A stretch of DNA of 64,000 nucleotides. Origin: Pseudomonas taiwanensis DSM 21245. Lineage in GTDB: Bacteria > Pseudomonadota > Gammaproteobacteria > Pseudomonadales > Pseudomonadaceae. Shown here one piece after another: positions 48,622-57,791 of this stretch. A model generated the notes under the pieces. It was given only the letters and a program-made list of their open reading frames with translations. It was not told the origin of the DNA and searched no databases. The first letter of the stretch is position 1. Each line of letters starts with the position of its first letter. The DNA lies in NCBI RefSeq assembly GCF_000425785.1, contig NZ_AUEC01000013.1:124001-188000 (forward strand). The letters run 5' to 3'. The translations under genes were made by a program, and so were the position numbers.

Positions 48622-49323
48622 ATGAACACACTTCCAAACTGCTGCGCCCCGCTCCAGTACCACTGGCCCCTCCCCAGCCCGCTCCCCGGCGCGGTGCTGG
48701 TCAGTTGCGCCTTCGACCCCGCGCGCCTGGCCGCCGACGACTTCCAGCGTGCCGGCATCGCGCAAAGCGCCAGCCTTCAGCGCTCGGTCGCCAAGCGCCA
48801 GGCCGAATACCTGGCGGGACGCGTATGCGCCCGGGCCGCGCTGCAACGCCTGGATGGTCGTGACTATGTGCCCGGCACCCACGAGGATCGCTCGCCGATC
48901 TGGCCCCCGGGTATCCACGGCTCGATCACCCACGGCAAGGGCTGGGCTGCCGCCGTGGTCGCTGCCGATGGCAGTTGCCAGGGACTGGGGCTGGATCAGG
49001 AGAGCCTGCTCGACGACGAGCGCGCCGAACGCCTGATGGGCGAAATCCTGACCCCAGCAGAGCTCGAGCGCCTGGACCGGCGCCAGCTAAGCCTGACCGT
49101 CACCCTGACGTTCTCGCTCAAGGAAAGTCTGTTCAAGGCCCTGTACCCCCTGACCGGACAGCGCTTCTACTTCGAACACGCCGAACTGCTGGAGTGGTCC
49201 TCGGAGGGCTCGGCCCGCCTGCGCCTGCTCACCGACCTCTCCGCCCAGTGGCGCCACGGTATCGAGCTGGAGGGCCAGTTCTGCCAGCACGAAGGCCACT
49301 TGCTCAGCCTGATCAGCGTCTGA
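48622..49323 (+). CDS. pcpS: 4'-phosphopantetheinyl transferase (PcpS, EntD-like)
   Basis: This 233-residue Sfp-type enzyme transfers phosphopantetheine to carrier proteins. Signature segments are GSITHGKGWAAAVV (about residues 99-112), LGLDQES with the magnesium-binding acid, and FSLKESLFKALYP (about 165-177). It resembles PcpS, which in pseudomonads serves both fatty-acid and siderophore carrier proteins. The ATG at 48622 gives the expected length; the frame is open further upstream without a ribosome site. Its stop is only 3 bp from the converging kinase gene. Confidence 0.9.
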   Translation: MNTLPNCCAPLQYHWPLPSPLPGAVLVSCAFDPARLAADDFQRAGIAQSASLQRSVAKRQAEYLAGRVCARAALQRLDGRDYVPGTHEDRSPIWPPGIHGSITHGKGWAAAVVAADGSCQGLGLDQESLLDDERAERLMGEILTPAELERLDRRQLSLTVTLTFSLKESLFKALYPLTGQRFYFEHAELLEWSSEGSARLRLLTDLSAQWRHGIELEGQFCQHEGHLLSLISV

Positions 49324-49326
49324 GGC

Positions 49327-50934
49327 CTACAGCGGCGCTTGCTCGCGGGGCCAGTTCAAGCTGAAGCATGCGCCGCCCAGTGCTTCACTGCGCCCTACCG
49401 TTGCTCGTCCGCCATGCCAGTAGATGATCCGCCGCACGATCGACAGCCCCAGGCCATGCCCGCCCGAGGCACGGGTGCGGCTGTCGTCCAGGCGGGTGAA
49501 CGGGGTGAAGATGCGGTCCCAGTAACCTTCGGGAATGCCAGGCCCATCGTCTTCCACATCGATACGGCAGCGCTGCTGACCCAGTTGGTAGCTCACGTGC
49601 ACCTGCGAGCCGGCATGACGCAGGGCATTGCCCACCAGGTTCTGCAAGGCACGGTGCAGGTAGCGGGGCTCGGCCTCGACCCACGCCTGTTGCTCGGCAT
49701 CGCACTGGCACTCCCCGCGCACTACGCTCACGTCCGCGCGCAACGGCGCCAACTCTTCGATGACCCGATCGAGCAAGGCATCCAGGTCGACCCGCTGGAA
49801 CTTCAGCGCTGGCGCGCCCTGCTCCAGTCGGGCGTAGGTCAGCATCTCATCGACCAGTTTATCCAGGTCCTGGATATCACTGTCCATGCCAGCCAGGTGC
49901 TTGGCGCGGGCCTGTTCGGTGCTGGCGCTTTCGATCATCTCAAGGCCGAAACGCAAGCGCGCCACCGGGGTGCGAAGCTCATGGGAGACTGCCCGCACCA
50001 GCTCTCGCTGCATGCTCAACGAGCGTTGCAGGTGCTCGGCCATGCCGTTGAACGCAGCGGCCAGACGCCCCACCGAGTCGGCGTCACCTGCCGGCACGCG
50101 GGTATCCAGGCTGCCTTGGGCGATGCGCGTGGCGGCGATCTCCAGCCCTGAAACGCGCCGCTCCAGCTGTCGTACCAGCAGATAAACCACCAGGCCAATC
50201 AGGCACAAGCCCAGGAAAGTGATCAGGATCAGCAGCTGTGGCGGGTAGGGGTTGAGCTGGTACAGCGGGCCAATCTCCAGTACCCAGGGCGAACCCGCCA
50301 AGCCGGCGAACACCCGGATCGAGTCGCCGTCCTTGCCCAGCGCCATGACCGTATCGCCCTCCTCCACCCGCCGCCGCTGGTCGTCGTCCAGTCCGACCCG
50401 CTCCAGGCGCTGCAGGGCGATGTCGAAGCCGAACCCCTTGCTCTGTTTGATTTCGGCCAGGCGCCGTTGCTGCTCGGTCACCGGGTAACGCACCAGCTCG
50501 TCGGCCAGCAGGTACAGGGTGGCCCGCGCCAATTGCTCGCTGACCTGGCTGACCTGCGCCACCAGCAGCAGCTCTTCGCCACCCACCTTGCGCAACACCT
50601 GGGCGGCATGCGGCCCTGTCTTCTCCACCACCACCAGACCACGGTACAGGCGCGCCCGCTGGCCGCCATCCAAGGTGCGCGCCGACATCGGTTGCAGCGA
50701 CAATGGCACCCCCAGCAAACGCTCCCACATCACTATCGAACGCTTGCGCTCGACCTCGGACTGCTGGGCCAGGTTATCGGCCATCAGGCTGAAGGTACCT
50801 TGGGCAAGGTTCTCACGGTGCTGACTGGCGCGCACCTGGTTGACCAGGTGCAGGCTAAGCACACCAAGCACCGCCACCAGCACGAGCACGGCAAGCATGC
50901 CGCCATAGATACGCAGGAAGATCGAGTTGTTCAT
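49327..50934 (-). CDS. RstB-like sensor histidine kinase
   Basis: This 535-residue kinase has TM1 (about residues 9-30), a long periplasmic domain (about 31-232), TM2 (about 235-255), and HAMP. The phosphoacceptor motif AVSHELRTPVARLR is near residue 315, and the C-terminal ATPase domain has LGLSIVRRI. It is encoded immediately after its regulator (ATGA overlap) and upstream of nrdA in the divergent direction. The pair resembles RstAB of enterics; the signal is unknown. Confidence 0.88.
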   Translation of the reverse strand: MNNSIFLRIYGGMLAVLVLVAVLGVLSLHLVNQVRASQHRENLAQGTFSLMADNLAQQSEVERKRSIVMWERLLGVPLSLQPMSARTLDGGQRARLYRGLVVVEKTGPHAAQVLRKVGGEELLLVAQVSQVSEQLARATLYLLADELVRYPVTEQQRRLAEIKQSKGFGFDIALQRLERVGLDDDQRRRVEEGDTVMALGKDGDSIRVFAGLAGSPWVLEIGPLYQLNPYPPQLLILITFLGLCLIGLVVYLLVRQLERRVSGLEIAATRIAQGSLDTRVPAGDADSVGRLAAAFNGMAEHLQRSLSMQRELVRAVSHELRTPVARLRFGLEMIESASTEQARAKHLAGMDSDIQDLDKLVDEMLTYARLEQGAPALKFQRVDLDALLDRVIEELAPLRADVSVVRGECQCDAEQQAWVEAEPRYLHRALQNLVGNALRHAGSQVHVSYQLGQQRCRIDVEDDGPGIPEGYWDRIFTPFTRLDDSRTRASGGHGLGLSIVRRIIYWHGGRATVGRSEALGGACFSLNWPREQAPL

Positions 50935-51629
50935 GGGCCCTCGCCGACGAACAGATAGCCCTTGCTGCGAAGGGTCTTGATCAATCGCGGGTGGATGGGG
51001 TCGTCACCGATCTTGGGGCGTATCTTGGAAATGCGCACATCGATGGAGCGGTCCTGACCGTCATAGCCGACACCACGCAAGGACGTGGAGATCTGTTCGC
51101 GGGACAGTACCCGGCCGGCATTGCTGGCGAGCAACCAGAGCAAATCGAATTCAGCGCCGGTCAGGTCGATCAGTTGATCGTTGAGCCAGGCTTCGCGCAG
51201 TCGGTTGTCGATTCGTAACCCGCCGAAGGCCAGGTCCGGACGCTTGCTGTCTGGCGCTTCGCTGCGCCGCAACAGGGCCTGGATCCGCGCCAGCAACAGG
51301 CGTGGGCGTACCGGCTTGCACACATAATCGTCAGCGCCCAGGTCCAGGCCCTGGACCTGGTCGAGCTCGTCGCTGCGGGCGGTGAGCATGAGGATCGGAC
51401 CGGCATACTGACCGCGCACCCGGCGGCAGATGCTCAGGCCATCCTCACCTGGCAGCATCAGGTCAAGAATCACCAGGTCTGGCTGGCTGTCGACGATACG
51501 CCGCACGGCGCGCCCGCCGTCGCCCTCCACCGCCACCTCGAAGCCGTTGGCCTGCAGGTATTCGGCGGTAAGCTCGGCAAGACGCTGGTCATCCTCGACG
51601 ATGAGGATGCGGTTCGGTGGCTGGTCCAT
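50931..51629 (-). CDS. RstA-like OmpR-family response regulator
   Basis: This 232-residue regulator has its phosphoacceptor Asp in LVILDLMLPGEDG (about residue 55) and the switch Lys in YVCKPVRP. The winged-helix domain carries LTGAEFDLLWLLASN and ends with TLRSKGYLFVGEGP. The start at 51629 is an ATG. It is co-translated with the kinase gene. No target site could be picked out by eye in the upstream region. Confidence 0.88.
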   Translation of the reverse strand: MDQPPNRILIVEDDQRLAELTAEYLQANGFEVAVEGDGGRAVRRIVDSQPDLVILDLMLPGEDGLSICRRVRGQYAGPILMLTARSDELDQVQGLDLGADDYVCKPVRPRLLLARIQALLRRSEAPDSKRPDLAFGGLRIDNRLREAWLNDQLIDLTGAEFDLLWLLASNAGRVLSREQISTSLRGVGYDGQDRSIDVRISKIRPKIGDDPIHPRLIKTLRSKGYLFVGEGP

Positions 51630-51920
51630 GGCCGGGTCTCTTGGTTGTTGTTCTTTATTGACTGCCTGCGCTTGACCTGTGGGTGCGGGTTGACCCGCGA
51701 AAAGGCCTGCACAACTGACACATTTGCTGCGGATACTACGGCCCGCTCCACGACACTGCCAGCCTCACCCGAAATGGCCCTCGACTGAACCGATTTTTGT
51801 GATAGGGTTCGCGCCCGCAAAATTCTGCCCGGGGGCAGCGAGACGCAGAAAAATAGTGCAAACCTCTTGGTACAAGGCCTACAGCGCATACCCACTATTC
51901 ACTCACAAAGTACGCACAAG

Positions 51921-51929
51921 TTATCCACA
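51921..51929 (+). promoter_or_regulatory. Perfect DnaA box upstream of nrdA
   Basis: TTATCCACA at 51921-51929 is the exact high-affinity DnaA-binding 9-mer. It lies about 20 bp upstream of the nrdA -35 element. DnaA regulates nrdAB in E. coli, so a similar link between initiation and dNTP supply is plausible here. Confidence 0.6.
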
Positions 51930-51939
51930 GTCGCCATCC

Positions 51940-52003
51940 TTGCAAAGGCCCCGATACCGCATTATCTTGTATCCCCATCGCAGCGAACCACTAGATATTG
52001 GGG
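51940..52003 (+). promoter_or_regulatory. nrdA promoter with a pair of NrdR-like boxes
   Basis: A sigma-70-type promoter TTGCAA (51940-51945), N17, TATCTT (51963-51968) reads toward nrdA. Two 16-bp sites resemble the NrdR box (acaCwAtATaTwgTgt): CCGCATTATCTTGTAT at 51957-51972 (11 of 16) and CCACTAGATATTGGGG at 51988-52003 (12 of 16). Their starts are exactly 31 bp apart, three helical turns, as known for NrdR targets. The first covers the -10 box, so binding would repress. Confidence 0.65.
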
Positions 52004-52383
52004 TTCGCGCAAAATCACAAACACAAGTCGGCGCAGGATTTCAAGCGAAATTTCTGGCTGAACTTCAGGTGATTTCAGCAGCCAAACCGCTCCTGCGGAG
52101 GCGTCCGAGGCAAGCCCATGCAGGGCATTGTTCGGGCATGGGTGTTGCAGGCCAAGCCTGACATCCATCAGCAACAGATTTTGGGCAACGCCCAGAACCT
52201 TTGACTTCGGCCAGGGAGCGGCAGGTTATTGCCCCTTATTCCTGAGTCTGTCCCGAAGTCGGTACGCCCGAGCGGGCGGATGCGCGTGCACGTCGCATCC
52301 CCCTGGGCCATCGAGCAAGCGGACGGAACGGTGGGCGCCCAAAAGGCGCCTGAACAATATAGAAACTGTGGAGACACCCACCC

Positions 52384-55263
52384 ATGCAAACCGAGACAAC
52401 TCGCGAGAACCCGCAGGCCCAGGCGCCGCAGGCCGCCGATTCCAACCAGGATCTGGCTGCCACCGCCCCTGGCCAACTGCGCGTGATCAAGCGCAACGGC
52501 ACTGTCGTCCCCTACACCGACGACAAGATCACCGTGGCCATCACCAAGGCGTTCCTCGCAGTTGAAGGCGGCACCGCCGCTGCCTCGTCGCGCATCCACG
52601 ACACCGTCGCGCGCCTGACCGAGCAGGTCACCGCCACGTTCAAGCGTCGCATGCCATCGGGTGGCACCATCCACATCGAAGAAATCCAGGACCAGGTCGA
52701 ACTGGCCCTGATGCGTGCTGGCGAGCAGAAAGTTGCCCGTGACTACGTGATCTATCGCGAGCAACGCGCCAAGGAGCGTGCCACCCGCGCCCACACCGAC
52801 GCCGTGGTCGAGCCGCACCCGTCCATCCGCATCACCCTGGCCGATGGCAGCCTGGCACCGCTGGACATGGCCCGTCTGAACACCATCATCAGCGAAGCCT
52901 GCGAAGGCCTGGCCGAAGTCGATGGTGAGCTGATCCAGCGCGACACCCTGAAGAACCTGTACGACGGCGTGGCCATCAAGGACGTCAACACCGCCCTGGT
53001 GATGACCGCCCGTACCCTGGTCGAGCGCGAGCCGAACTACTCGTTCGTCACCGCCCGCCTGTTGATGGACACCCTGCGTGCCGAAGGCCTGGGCTTCCTG
53101 GGCGTGGCCGACAGCGCCACCCACCACGAAATGGCCGAGCTGTATGCCAAAGCCCTGCCGGCCTATGTCGAGAAAGGCGTCGAGTTCGAGCTGCTGGACC
53201 CGGCCCTGAAAGGCTATGACCTGGAGCGTCTGGGCAAGGCCATCGACCACGAGCGTGACCAGCAATTCACCTACCTGGGCCTGCAGACCCTGTACGACCG
53301 CTACTTCATCCACAAGGATGGCGTGCGCTTCGAGCTGCCGCAGGTGTTCTTCATGCGTGTGGCCATGGGCCTGGCGCTGGAAGAGAAAGACAAGGAAGCC
53401 CGTGCGATCGAGTTCTACAACCTGCTCTCGTCGTTCGACTACATGGCTTCGACCCCGACCCTGTTCAACGCCGGCACCCTGCGTCCGCAGCTGTCCAGCT
53501 GCTACCTGACCACCGTCCCGGACGACCTGTCGGGCATCTACCACGCGATCCACGACAACGCCATGCTGTCGAAATTCGCCGGTGGCCTGGGCAACGACTG
53601 GACTCCGGTACGGGCACTGGGCTCCTACATTAAAGGCACCAACGGCAAATCCCAGGGCGTCGTGCCGTTCCTGAAAGTGGTCAACGACACCGCCGTTGCC
53701 GTCAACCAGGGCGGCAAGCGCAAGGGTGCCGTGTGTGCCTACCTGGAAACCTGGCACCTGGACATCGAGGAATTCCTCGAACTGCGCAAGAACACCGGTG
53801 ACGATCGTCGTCGTACCCACGACATGAACACCGCGAACTGGATCCCCGACCTGTTCATGAAGCGCGTCTTCGACGACGGCAAGTGGACCCTGTTCTCGCC
53901 ATCGGAAGTGCCTGATCTGCACGACCTGACCGGCAAGGCCTTCGAAGAGCGTTACGAGTACTACGAAGCCCTGACCGAGTACAACAAGATCAAGGTATTC
54001 AAGACCATCCAGGCCAAAGACCTGTGGCGCAAGATGCTGTCGATGCTGTTCGAGACCGGCCATCCGTGGCTGACCTTCAAAGACCCGTGCAACCTGCGTT
54101 CGCCGCAGCAGCACGTGGGCGTGGTCCACAGCTCGAACCTGTGCACCGAGATCACCCTGAACACCAACGCCGATGAAATCGCCGTGTGCAACCTGGGTTC
54201 GATCAACCTGCCGAACCACATCGTCGATGGCAAGCTGGACACCGCGAAACTGGCGCGTACCGTCAAGACCGCCGTGCGCATGCTCGACAACGTGATCGAC
54301 ATCAACTACTACTCGGTGCCGCAAGCGCGCAATTCGAACTTCAAGCACCGTCCGGTCGGCCTGGGCATCATGGGCTTCCAGGATGCGCTGTACCTGCAGC
54401 ACATTCCTTACGGCTCGGACGCTGCCGTCGAGTTCGCCGACAAGTCGATGGAAGCGGTCAGCTACTACGCCATCCAAGCATCCTGCGACCTGGCCGACGA
54501 GCGCGGTGCCTACGAGACCTTCCAGGGCTCGCTGTGGTCCAAAGGCATCCTGCCACTGGACTCGCAACAGATCCTGATCGAGGCCCGTGGTGCCAAGTAC
54601 ATCGACGTCAACCTGGAAGAGTCGCTGGATTGGGCGCCGGTGCGTGAGCGCGTCAAGAAAGGTATTCGCAACTCGAACATCATGGCCATCGCGCCGACCG
54701 CGACCATCGCCAACATCACCGGCGTTTCGCAGTCGATCGAGCCGACTTACCAGAACCTGTACGTGAAATCGAACCTGTCGGGCGAATTCACCGTGATCAA
54801 CCCGTACCTGGTGCGCGACCTGAAGGCCCGCGGCCTGTGGGACTCGGTCATGATCAACGACCTGAAGTACTACGACGGTTCGGTGCAGCAGATCGAGCGT
54901 ATCCCGCAGGAGCTCAAGGACCTCTATGCCACCGCGTTCGAAGTCGAGACCAAGTGGATCGTCGACGCCGCCTCGCGTCGCCAGAAGTGGATCGACCAGG
55001 CTCAGTCGCTGAACCTGTACATCGCCGGCGCCTCGGGCAAGAAGCTGGACGTGACCTACCGCATGGCCTGGTACCGTGGTCTGAAAACCACCTACTACCT
55101 CCGTGCCCTGGCCGCGACCAGCACCGAGAAGTCGACCATCAACACCGGCAAACTCAACGCCGTTTCCAGCGGTGGCGACAGCACCCCGGTCCAGGCTGCC
55201 GGCCCTGCGCCAGTGCCGAAGGCCTGCGCGATCGACGAGCCTGACTGCGAAGCCTGCCAGTAA
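52384..55263 (+). CDS. nrdA: Class Ia ribonucleoside-diphosphate reductase, alpha subunit
   Basis: This 959-residue catalytic subunit is about 200 residues longer than E. coli NrdA because it carries two N-terminal ATP-cones. The first spans about residues 34-140 (LRVIKRNGTVVPYTDDKI) and the second about 145-240 (IRITLADGSLAPLDMARLN). Active-site cysteines are in LSSCYLTTV and NLCTEI with the downstream VCNLGSINLP. The C-terminal CEACQ pair passes electrons from thioredoxin. The extra cone indicates allosteric control by ATP and dATP. A terminator follows, and nrdB has its own promoter region. Confidence 0.96.
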   Translation: MQTETTRENPQAQAPQAADSNQDLAATAPGQLRVIKRNGTVVPYTDDKITVAITKAFLAVEGGTAAASSRIHDTVARLTEQVTATFKRRMPSGGTIHIEEIQDQVELALMRAGEQKVARDYVIYREQRAKERATRAHTDAVVEPHPSIRITLADGSLAPLDMARLNTIISEACEGLAEVDGELIQRDTLKNLYDGVAIKDVNTALVMTARTLVEREPNYSFVTARLLMDTLRAEGLGFLGVADSATHHEMAELYAKALPAYVEKGVEFELLDPALKGYDLERLGKAIDHERDQQFTYLGLQTLYDRYFIHKDGVRFELPQVFFMRVAMGLALEEKDKEARAIEFYNLLSSFDYMASTPTLFNAGTLRPQLSSCYLTTVPDDLSGIYHAIHDNAMLSKFAGGLGNDWTPVRALGSYIKGTNGKSQGVVPFLKVVNDTAVAVNQGGKRKGAVCAYLETWHLDIEEFLELRKNTGDDRRRTHDMNTANWIPDLFMKRVFDDGKWTLFSPSEVPDLHDLTGKAFEERYEYYEALTEYNKIKVFKTIQAKDLWRKMLSMLFETGHPWLTFKDPCNLRSPQQHVGVVHSSNLCTEITLNTNADEIAVCNLGSINLPNHIVDGKLDTAKLARTVKTAVRMLDNVIDINYYSVPQARNSNFKHRPVGLGIMGFQDALYLQHIPYGSDAAVEFADKSMEAVSYYAIQASCDLADERGAYETFQGSLWSKGILPLDSQQILIEARGAKYIDVNLEESLDWAPVRERVKKGIRNSNIMAIAPTATIANITGVSQSIEPTYQNLYVKSNLSGEFTVINPYLVRDLKARGLWDSVMINDLKYYDGSVQQIERIPQELKDLYATAFEVETKWIVDAASRRQKWIDQAQSLNLYIAGASGKKLDVTYRMAWYRGLKTTYYLRALAATSTEKSTINTGKLNAVSSGGDSTPVQAAGPAPVPKACAIDEPDCEACQ

Positions 55264-55270
55264 GGCTCAG

Positions 55271-55310
55271 TGCCGCAGGGGTGCCTTTGGGTGCCCCTTG
55301 CGGCATTTTT
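55271..55310 (+). terminator. Intrinsic terminator of nrdA
   Basis: TGCCGCAGGGGTGC pairs imperfectly with GTGCCCCTTGCGGCA, followed by TTTTT. It lies 8 bp past the nrdA stop, so most transcription should end before nrdB. Confidence 0.8.
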
Positions 55311-55400
55311 GTATCCGCGTCACGGAGAAACCTCACCCTTTGCCCTGCGCTCTGGCGCTTCGGTAAAAGGGACAGACCCCTCTCCAAGAAGGACATCCTC

Positions 55401-55532
55401 ATGGCGCGGAAACAAGTGGCAATACGCAAGATCGGTCGCAACGCTGAAACCGGCCGCTTCACGTCGGTCGAAGAAGCACGCAGGCATCCCAAGACGCATA
55501 TCGTCGAAACGCTGCATAAGCAGCGCAGTTGA
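55401..55532 (+). CDS. Small basic conserved hypothetical protein (43 aa)
   Basis: This is a 43-residue, strongly basic protein (MARKQVAIRKIGRNAETGRF, then SVEEARRHPKTHIVETL). The ATG at 55401 has AAGGA at a good distance. It looks like a short soluble helix-forming protein; similar reading frames are known to me from other pseudomonads, sometimes with misleading transporter names. It lies alone between the nrdA terminator and the nrdB promoter region. No function can be given. Confidence 0.55.
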   Translation: MARKQVAIRKIGRNAETGRFTSVEEARRHPKTHIVETLHKQRS

Positions 55533-56054
55533 CTCGGTGTTCTTGGTAGCGGCCTTGTATCGCGAAAGGGTCGCGAGGCGCGCCCCTGATCTCGGCGTCA
55601 TCAATGCGATTGGGGGCCCGCTTAGCAAGCCCTTCCGCGACATGAAGCCGCTTCTACAAGCGGTGGCGCCAACCCAATATCCTGTGCAGAAAAAATAATA
55701 AGGCACAATATGTAGTGCTTGTTTGTTTTTGCCGCTACACTCTTTCACCGTAGAAAACGACACGAGCTTCGTGAACGGATGCGCGTAAAACCGGTCGAAA
55801 AAGTTACCCTCGCCCGCGCGACACGCACCCCGATCGAAGGCGAAATCCGGTATACTGCGCCCCCTCTGAAAAGGGCCCATTCTATTGTCCTGGCCCCTCT
55901 GCGAGGACTGGCCAGGTACAAGCCAGAACACACTCAGATGTAACGAGAGTCAGCCTCTCGAGCTGTCCATTCGCCGTAACGGCCTTGCGTCAGGCATCAC
56001 ATTCTTACTATCCAACCGGTTGCCCGAGGGCGACCCTCAAGCAGGAGCCAAACC
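55533..56054. other. Region upstream of nrdB
   Basis: This 522-bp stretch has no credible gene. It contains the NrdR-like box pair (55672-55718) and a possible -10 TATACT at 55851-55856, about 200 bp before nrdB. AGGAG lies 8-12 nt before the nrdB start. A reading frame on the opposite strand across 55320-55931 has no family resemblance and is not counted. Confidence 0.45.
55672..55718 (+). promoter_or_regulatory. Pair of NrdR-like boxes upstream of nrdB
   Basis: ACCCAATATCCTGTGC (55672-55687, 12 of 16 against the consensus) and GCACAATATGTAGTGC (55703-55718, 13 of 16) have starts exactly 31 bp apart, the same spacing as at nrdA. The NrdR repressor binds paired boxes at such whole-turn spacings. 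The better second box carries the CACAATAT...GTG core intact. Confidence 0.7.
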
Positions 56055-57302
56055 ATGCTGAGCTGGGACGAATTCGACAAGGAAGACGGCGAAGTCGCCG
56101 CAAAAGGCAACACCCCTGCGCAGGCCGCTGCCGCCACCCTGGACAAGCTCGACAGCGCCGGCGATGCCGCCGCCCAGGAAGCCCGAGTAGCCACCGCCGA
56201 CGACTCCGACGCAGTCAAGCGCGCCAAGGCCGCCCTGAACGACCTCGACATCGCCGAAGGCCTGGCCGAGCTGGAAGGCTCCAGCGCCCGCGTTCGCGTT
56301 GACGAAAAGCGCATGATCAACTGCCGCGCCGACCTCAACCAGCTGGTTCCGTTCAAGTACGACTGGGCCTGGCAGAAGTACCTCGATGGCTGCGCCAACC
56401 ACTGGATGCCGCAAGAGGTCAACATGACCGCCGACATCGCCCTGTGGAAGAGCATGGACGGCCTGACTGAAGACGAGCGCCGCATCGTGATGCGCAACCT
56501 CGGCTTCTTCTCCACCGCTGACTCGCTGGTGGCCAACAACCTGGCCCTGGCCGTGTACCGCCTGATCACCAACCCCGAGTGCCGCCAGTACATCCTGCGC
56601 CAGGCGTTCGAAGAGGCGATCCACACCCACGCCTACCAGTACTGCATCGAGTCACTGGGCATGGATGAAGGCGAGATCTTCAACATGTACCACGAGATCC
56701 CGTCGGTCGCTAAAAAAGCCGCCTGGGGCCTGAAGTACACCCGCGCCATCTCCGATCCGGAATTCAACACCGGTACCGTCGAAACCGACAAAGAGCTGCT
56801 GCGCAACCTGATCGCCTACTACTGCGTGCTGGAAGGCATCTTCTTCTACTGCGGCTTCACCCAGATCCTGTCGATGGGCCGCCGCAACAAGATGACCGGC
56901 GTTGCCGAGCAGTTCCAGTACATCCTGCGTGACGAGTCGATGCACCTGAACTTCGGTATCGACGTGATCAACCAGATCAAGATCGAGAACCCGCACCTGT
57001 GGGATGCGGCGATGAAGGAAGAAGCCACCCAGATGATCCTGCAAGGGACCCAGCTGGAGATCGAATACGCCCGTGACACCATGCCACGCGGCGTACTGGG
57101 CATGAACGCCGCGATGATGGAGGACTACCTCAAGTTCATCGCAAACCGTCGCCTGACCCAGATTGGCCTGAAGGAAGAGTATCCTGGGACTACCAACCCG
57201 TTCCCTTGGATGAGCGAGATCATGGACTTGAAGAAAGAGAAGAACTTCTTCGAAACCCGTGTGATCGAGTACCAGACGGGTGGTGCGTTGAGCTGGGATT
57301 GA
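56055..57302 (+). CDS. nrdB: Class Ia ribonucleoside-diphosphate reductase, beta subunit
   Basis: This 415-residue ferritin-like radical subunit is longer at the N-terminus (an Ala-rich first 75 residues) than the E. coli protein. Metal-ligand helices are visible around [14 protein letters not shown] (about residues 183-196), [18 protein letters not shown] (about 252-269) and [14 protein letters not shown] (about 290-303). It holds the dimetal-tyrosyl radical used by NrdA. It is separated from nrdA by about 790 bp with its own control sites and is followed by a terminator. Confidence 0.95.
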   Translation: MLSWDEFDKEDGEVAAKGNTPAQAAAATLDKLDSAGDAAAQEARVATADDSDAVKRAKAALNDLDIAEGLAELEGSSARVRVDEKRMINCRADLNQLVPFKYDWAWQKYLDGCANHWMPQEVNMTADIALWKSMDGLTEDERRIVMRNLGFFSTADSLVANNLALAVYRLITNPECRQYILRQAFEEAIHTHAYQYCIESLGMDEGEIFNMYHEIPSVAKKAAWGLKYTRAISDPEFNTGTVETDKELLRNLIAYYCVLEGIFFYCGFTQILSMGRRNKMTGVAEQFQYILRDESMHLNFGIDVINQIKIENPHLWDAAMKEEATQMILQGTQLEIEYARDTMPRGVLGMNAAMMEDYLKFIANRRLTQIGLKEEYPGTTNPFPWMSEIMDLKKEKNFFETRVIEYQTGGALSWD

Positions 57303-57309
57303 TGCCCCC

Positions 57310-57337
57310 AAAGGCTGCCTTCGGGCAGCCTTTTTAT
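57310..57337 (+). terminator. Intrinsic terminator of nrdB
   Basis: AAAGGCTGCC-TTCG-GGCAGCCTTT with a stable UUCG-type tetraloop is followed by TTATC. It lies 7 bp past the stop. Confidence 0.9.
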
Positions 57338-57790
57338 CGAATTGGAGAAACGCTCTTCCGCACTTGTTTTCTGGCGAGCTTCTGATTGTTTAAACCCAAC
57401 TCCCCATAGCTCCCGACACCCAGCCCTAACGAAACCAGCGTTCGCAGGCCTTTGGCACATGCGCCCCGTCTGCTCCAAACCATGGAGAGCCCGGAGGCCA
57501 GCCAAGACTGATCTCCACCAGCCCTCCTCTTCACCCGTCACAACCGTCCCCTCCAGGCACTCGGGTTCGAATCCTAAGTGTGCTTTTGCGCCCACGAACT
57601 CGGTCGGATGACCGGGCGCTTCTTCGACGGGCATTACACCCGCTAGCTCGACCCGGACCCGAAAGTGGGTGGGTGATGGATAAACCACACTTTAGTCGTA
57701 GGATGTCATCGGATTAGCGTGCTAGAGCCATTGCTCGCACAGGCACTCGAAATCAGAGCGAAATCCCCAGCAATACGGCCATCGCGAAGC
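57338..57790. other. Gene-less stretch between nrdB and the porin promoter
   Basis: About 450 bp lack any credible gene. I see a hairpin GCGCCC...GGGCGC with inner CGGTCGGATGACCG (57588-57619) and an isolated tRNA T-arm-like GGTTCGAATCC (57563-57573), but no cloverleaf around it. The sequence may be the remains of a decayed insertion. No family could be recognised in any frame. Confidence 0.4.
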
Positions 57791-57791
57791 G

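Larger units (their letters stand above)
51630..52383. other. Long regulatory region between the rstA-like gene and nrdA
   Basis: This 754-bp gap has no credible gene. It holds a DnaA box, a promoter with two NrdR-like boxes (entries below), and an nrdA leader of about 410 nt. The leader contains several inverted repeats: GACTTCGG/CCGAAGTC (52203-52210 and 52252-52259), CGCCCGAGCGGGCG (52265-52278) and GGATGCG/CGCATCC (52278-52300). These suggest a structured 5' untranslated region, but I recognise no riboswitch class. Confidence 0.5.

Noticed and set aside
52168-54567. 799-codon open frame antisense to nrdA
   Set aside because: It is only open because of third-position GC bias in nrdA; no ribosome site or family resemblance.
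55320-55931. 203-codon minus-strand frame between nrdA and nrdB
   Set aside because: It crosses the NrdR boxes and the 43-aa gene, has no recognisable domain and no convincing start.
57563-57573. GGTTCGAATCC resembling a tRNA T-arm, possible tRNA gene
   Set aside because: The T stem cannot be extended to five pairs, and no D-arm, anticodon arm or acceptor stem can be drawn around it on either strand.
57125-57688. 187-codon minus-strand frame after nrdB
   Set aside because: Half of it is antisense to nrdB; the rest matches no family and has no clear start signal.
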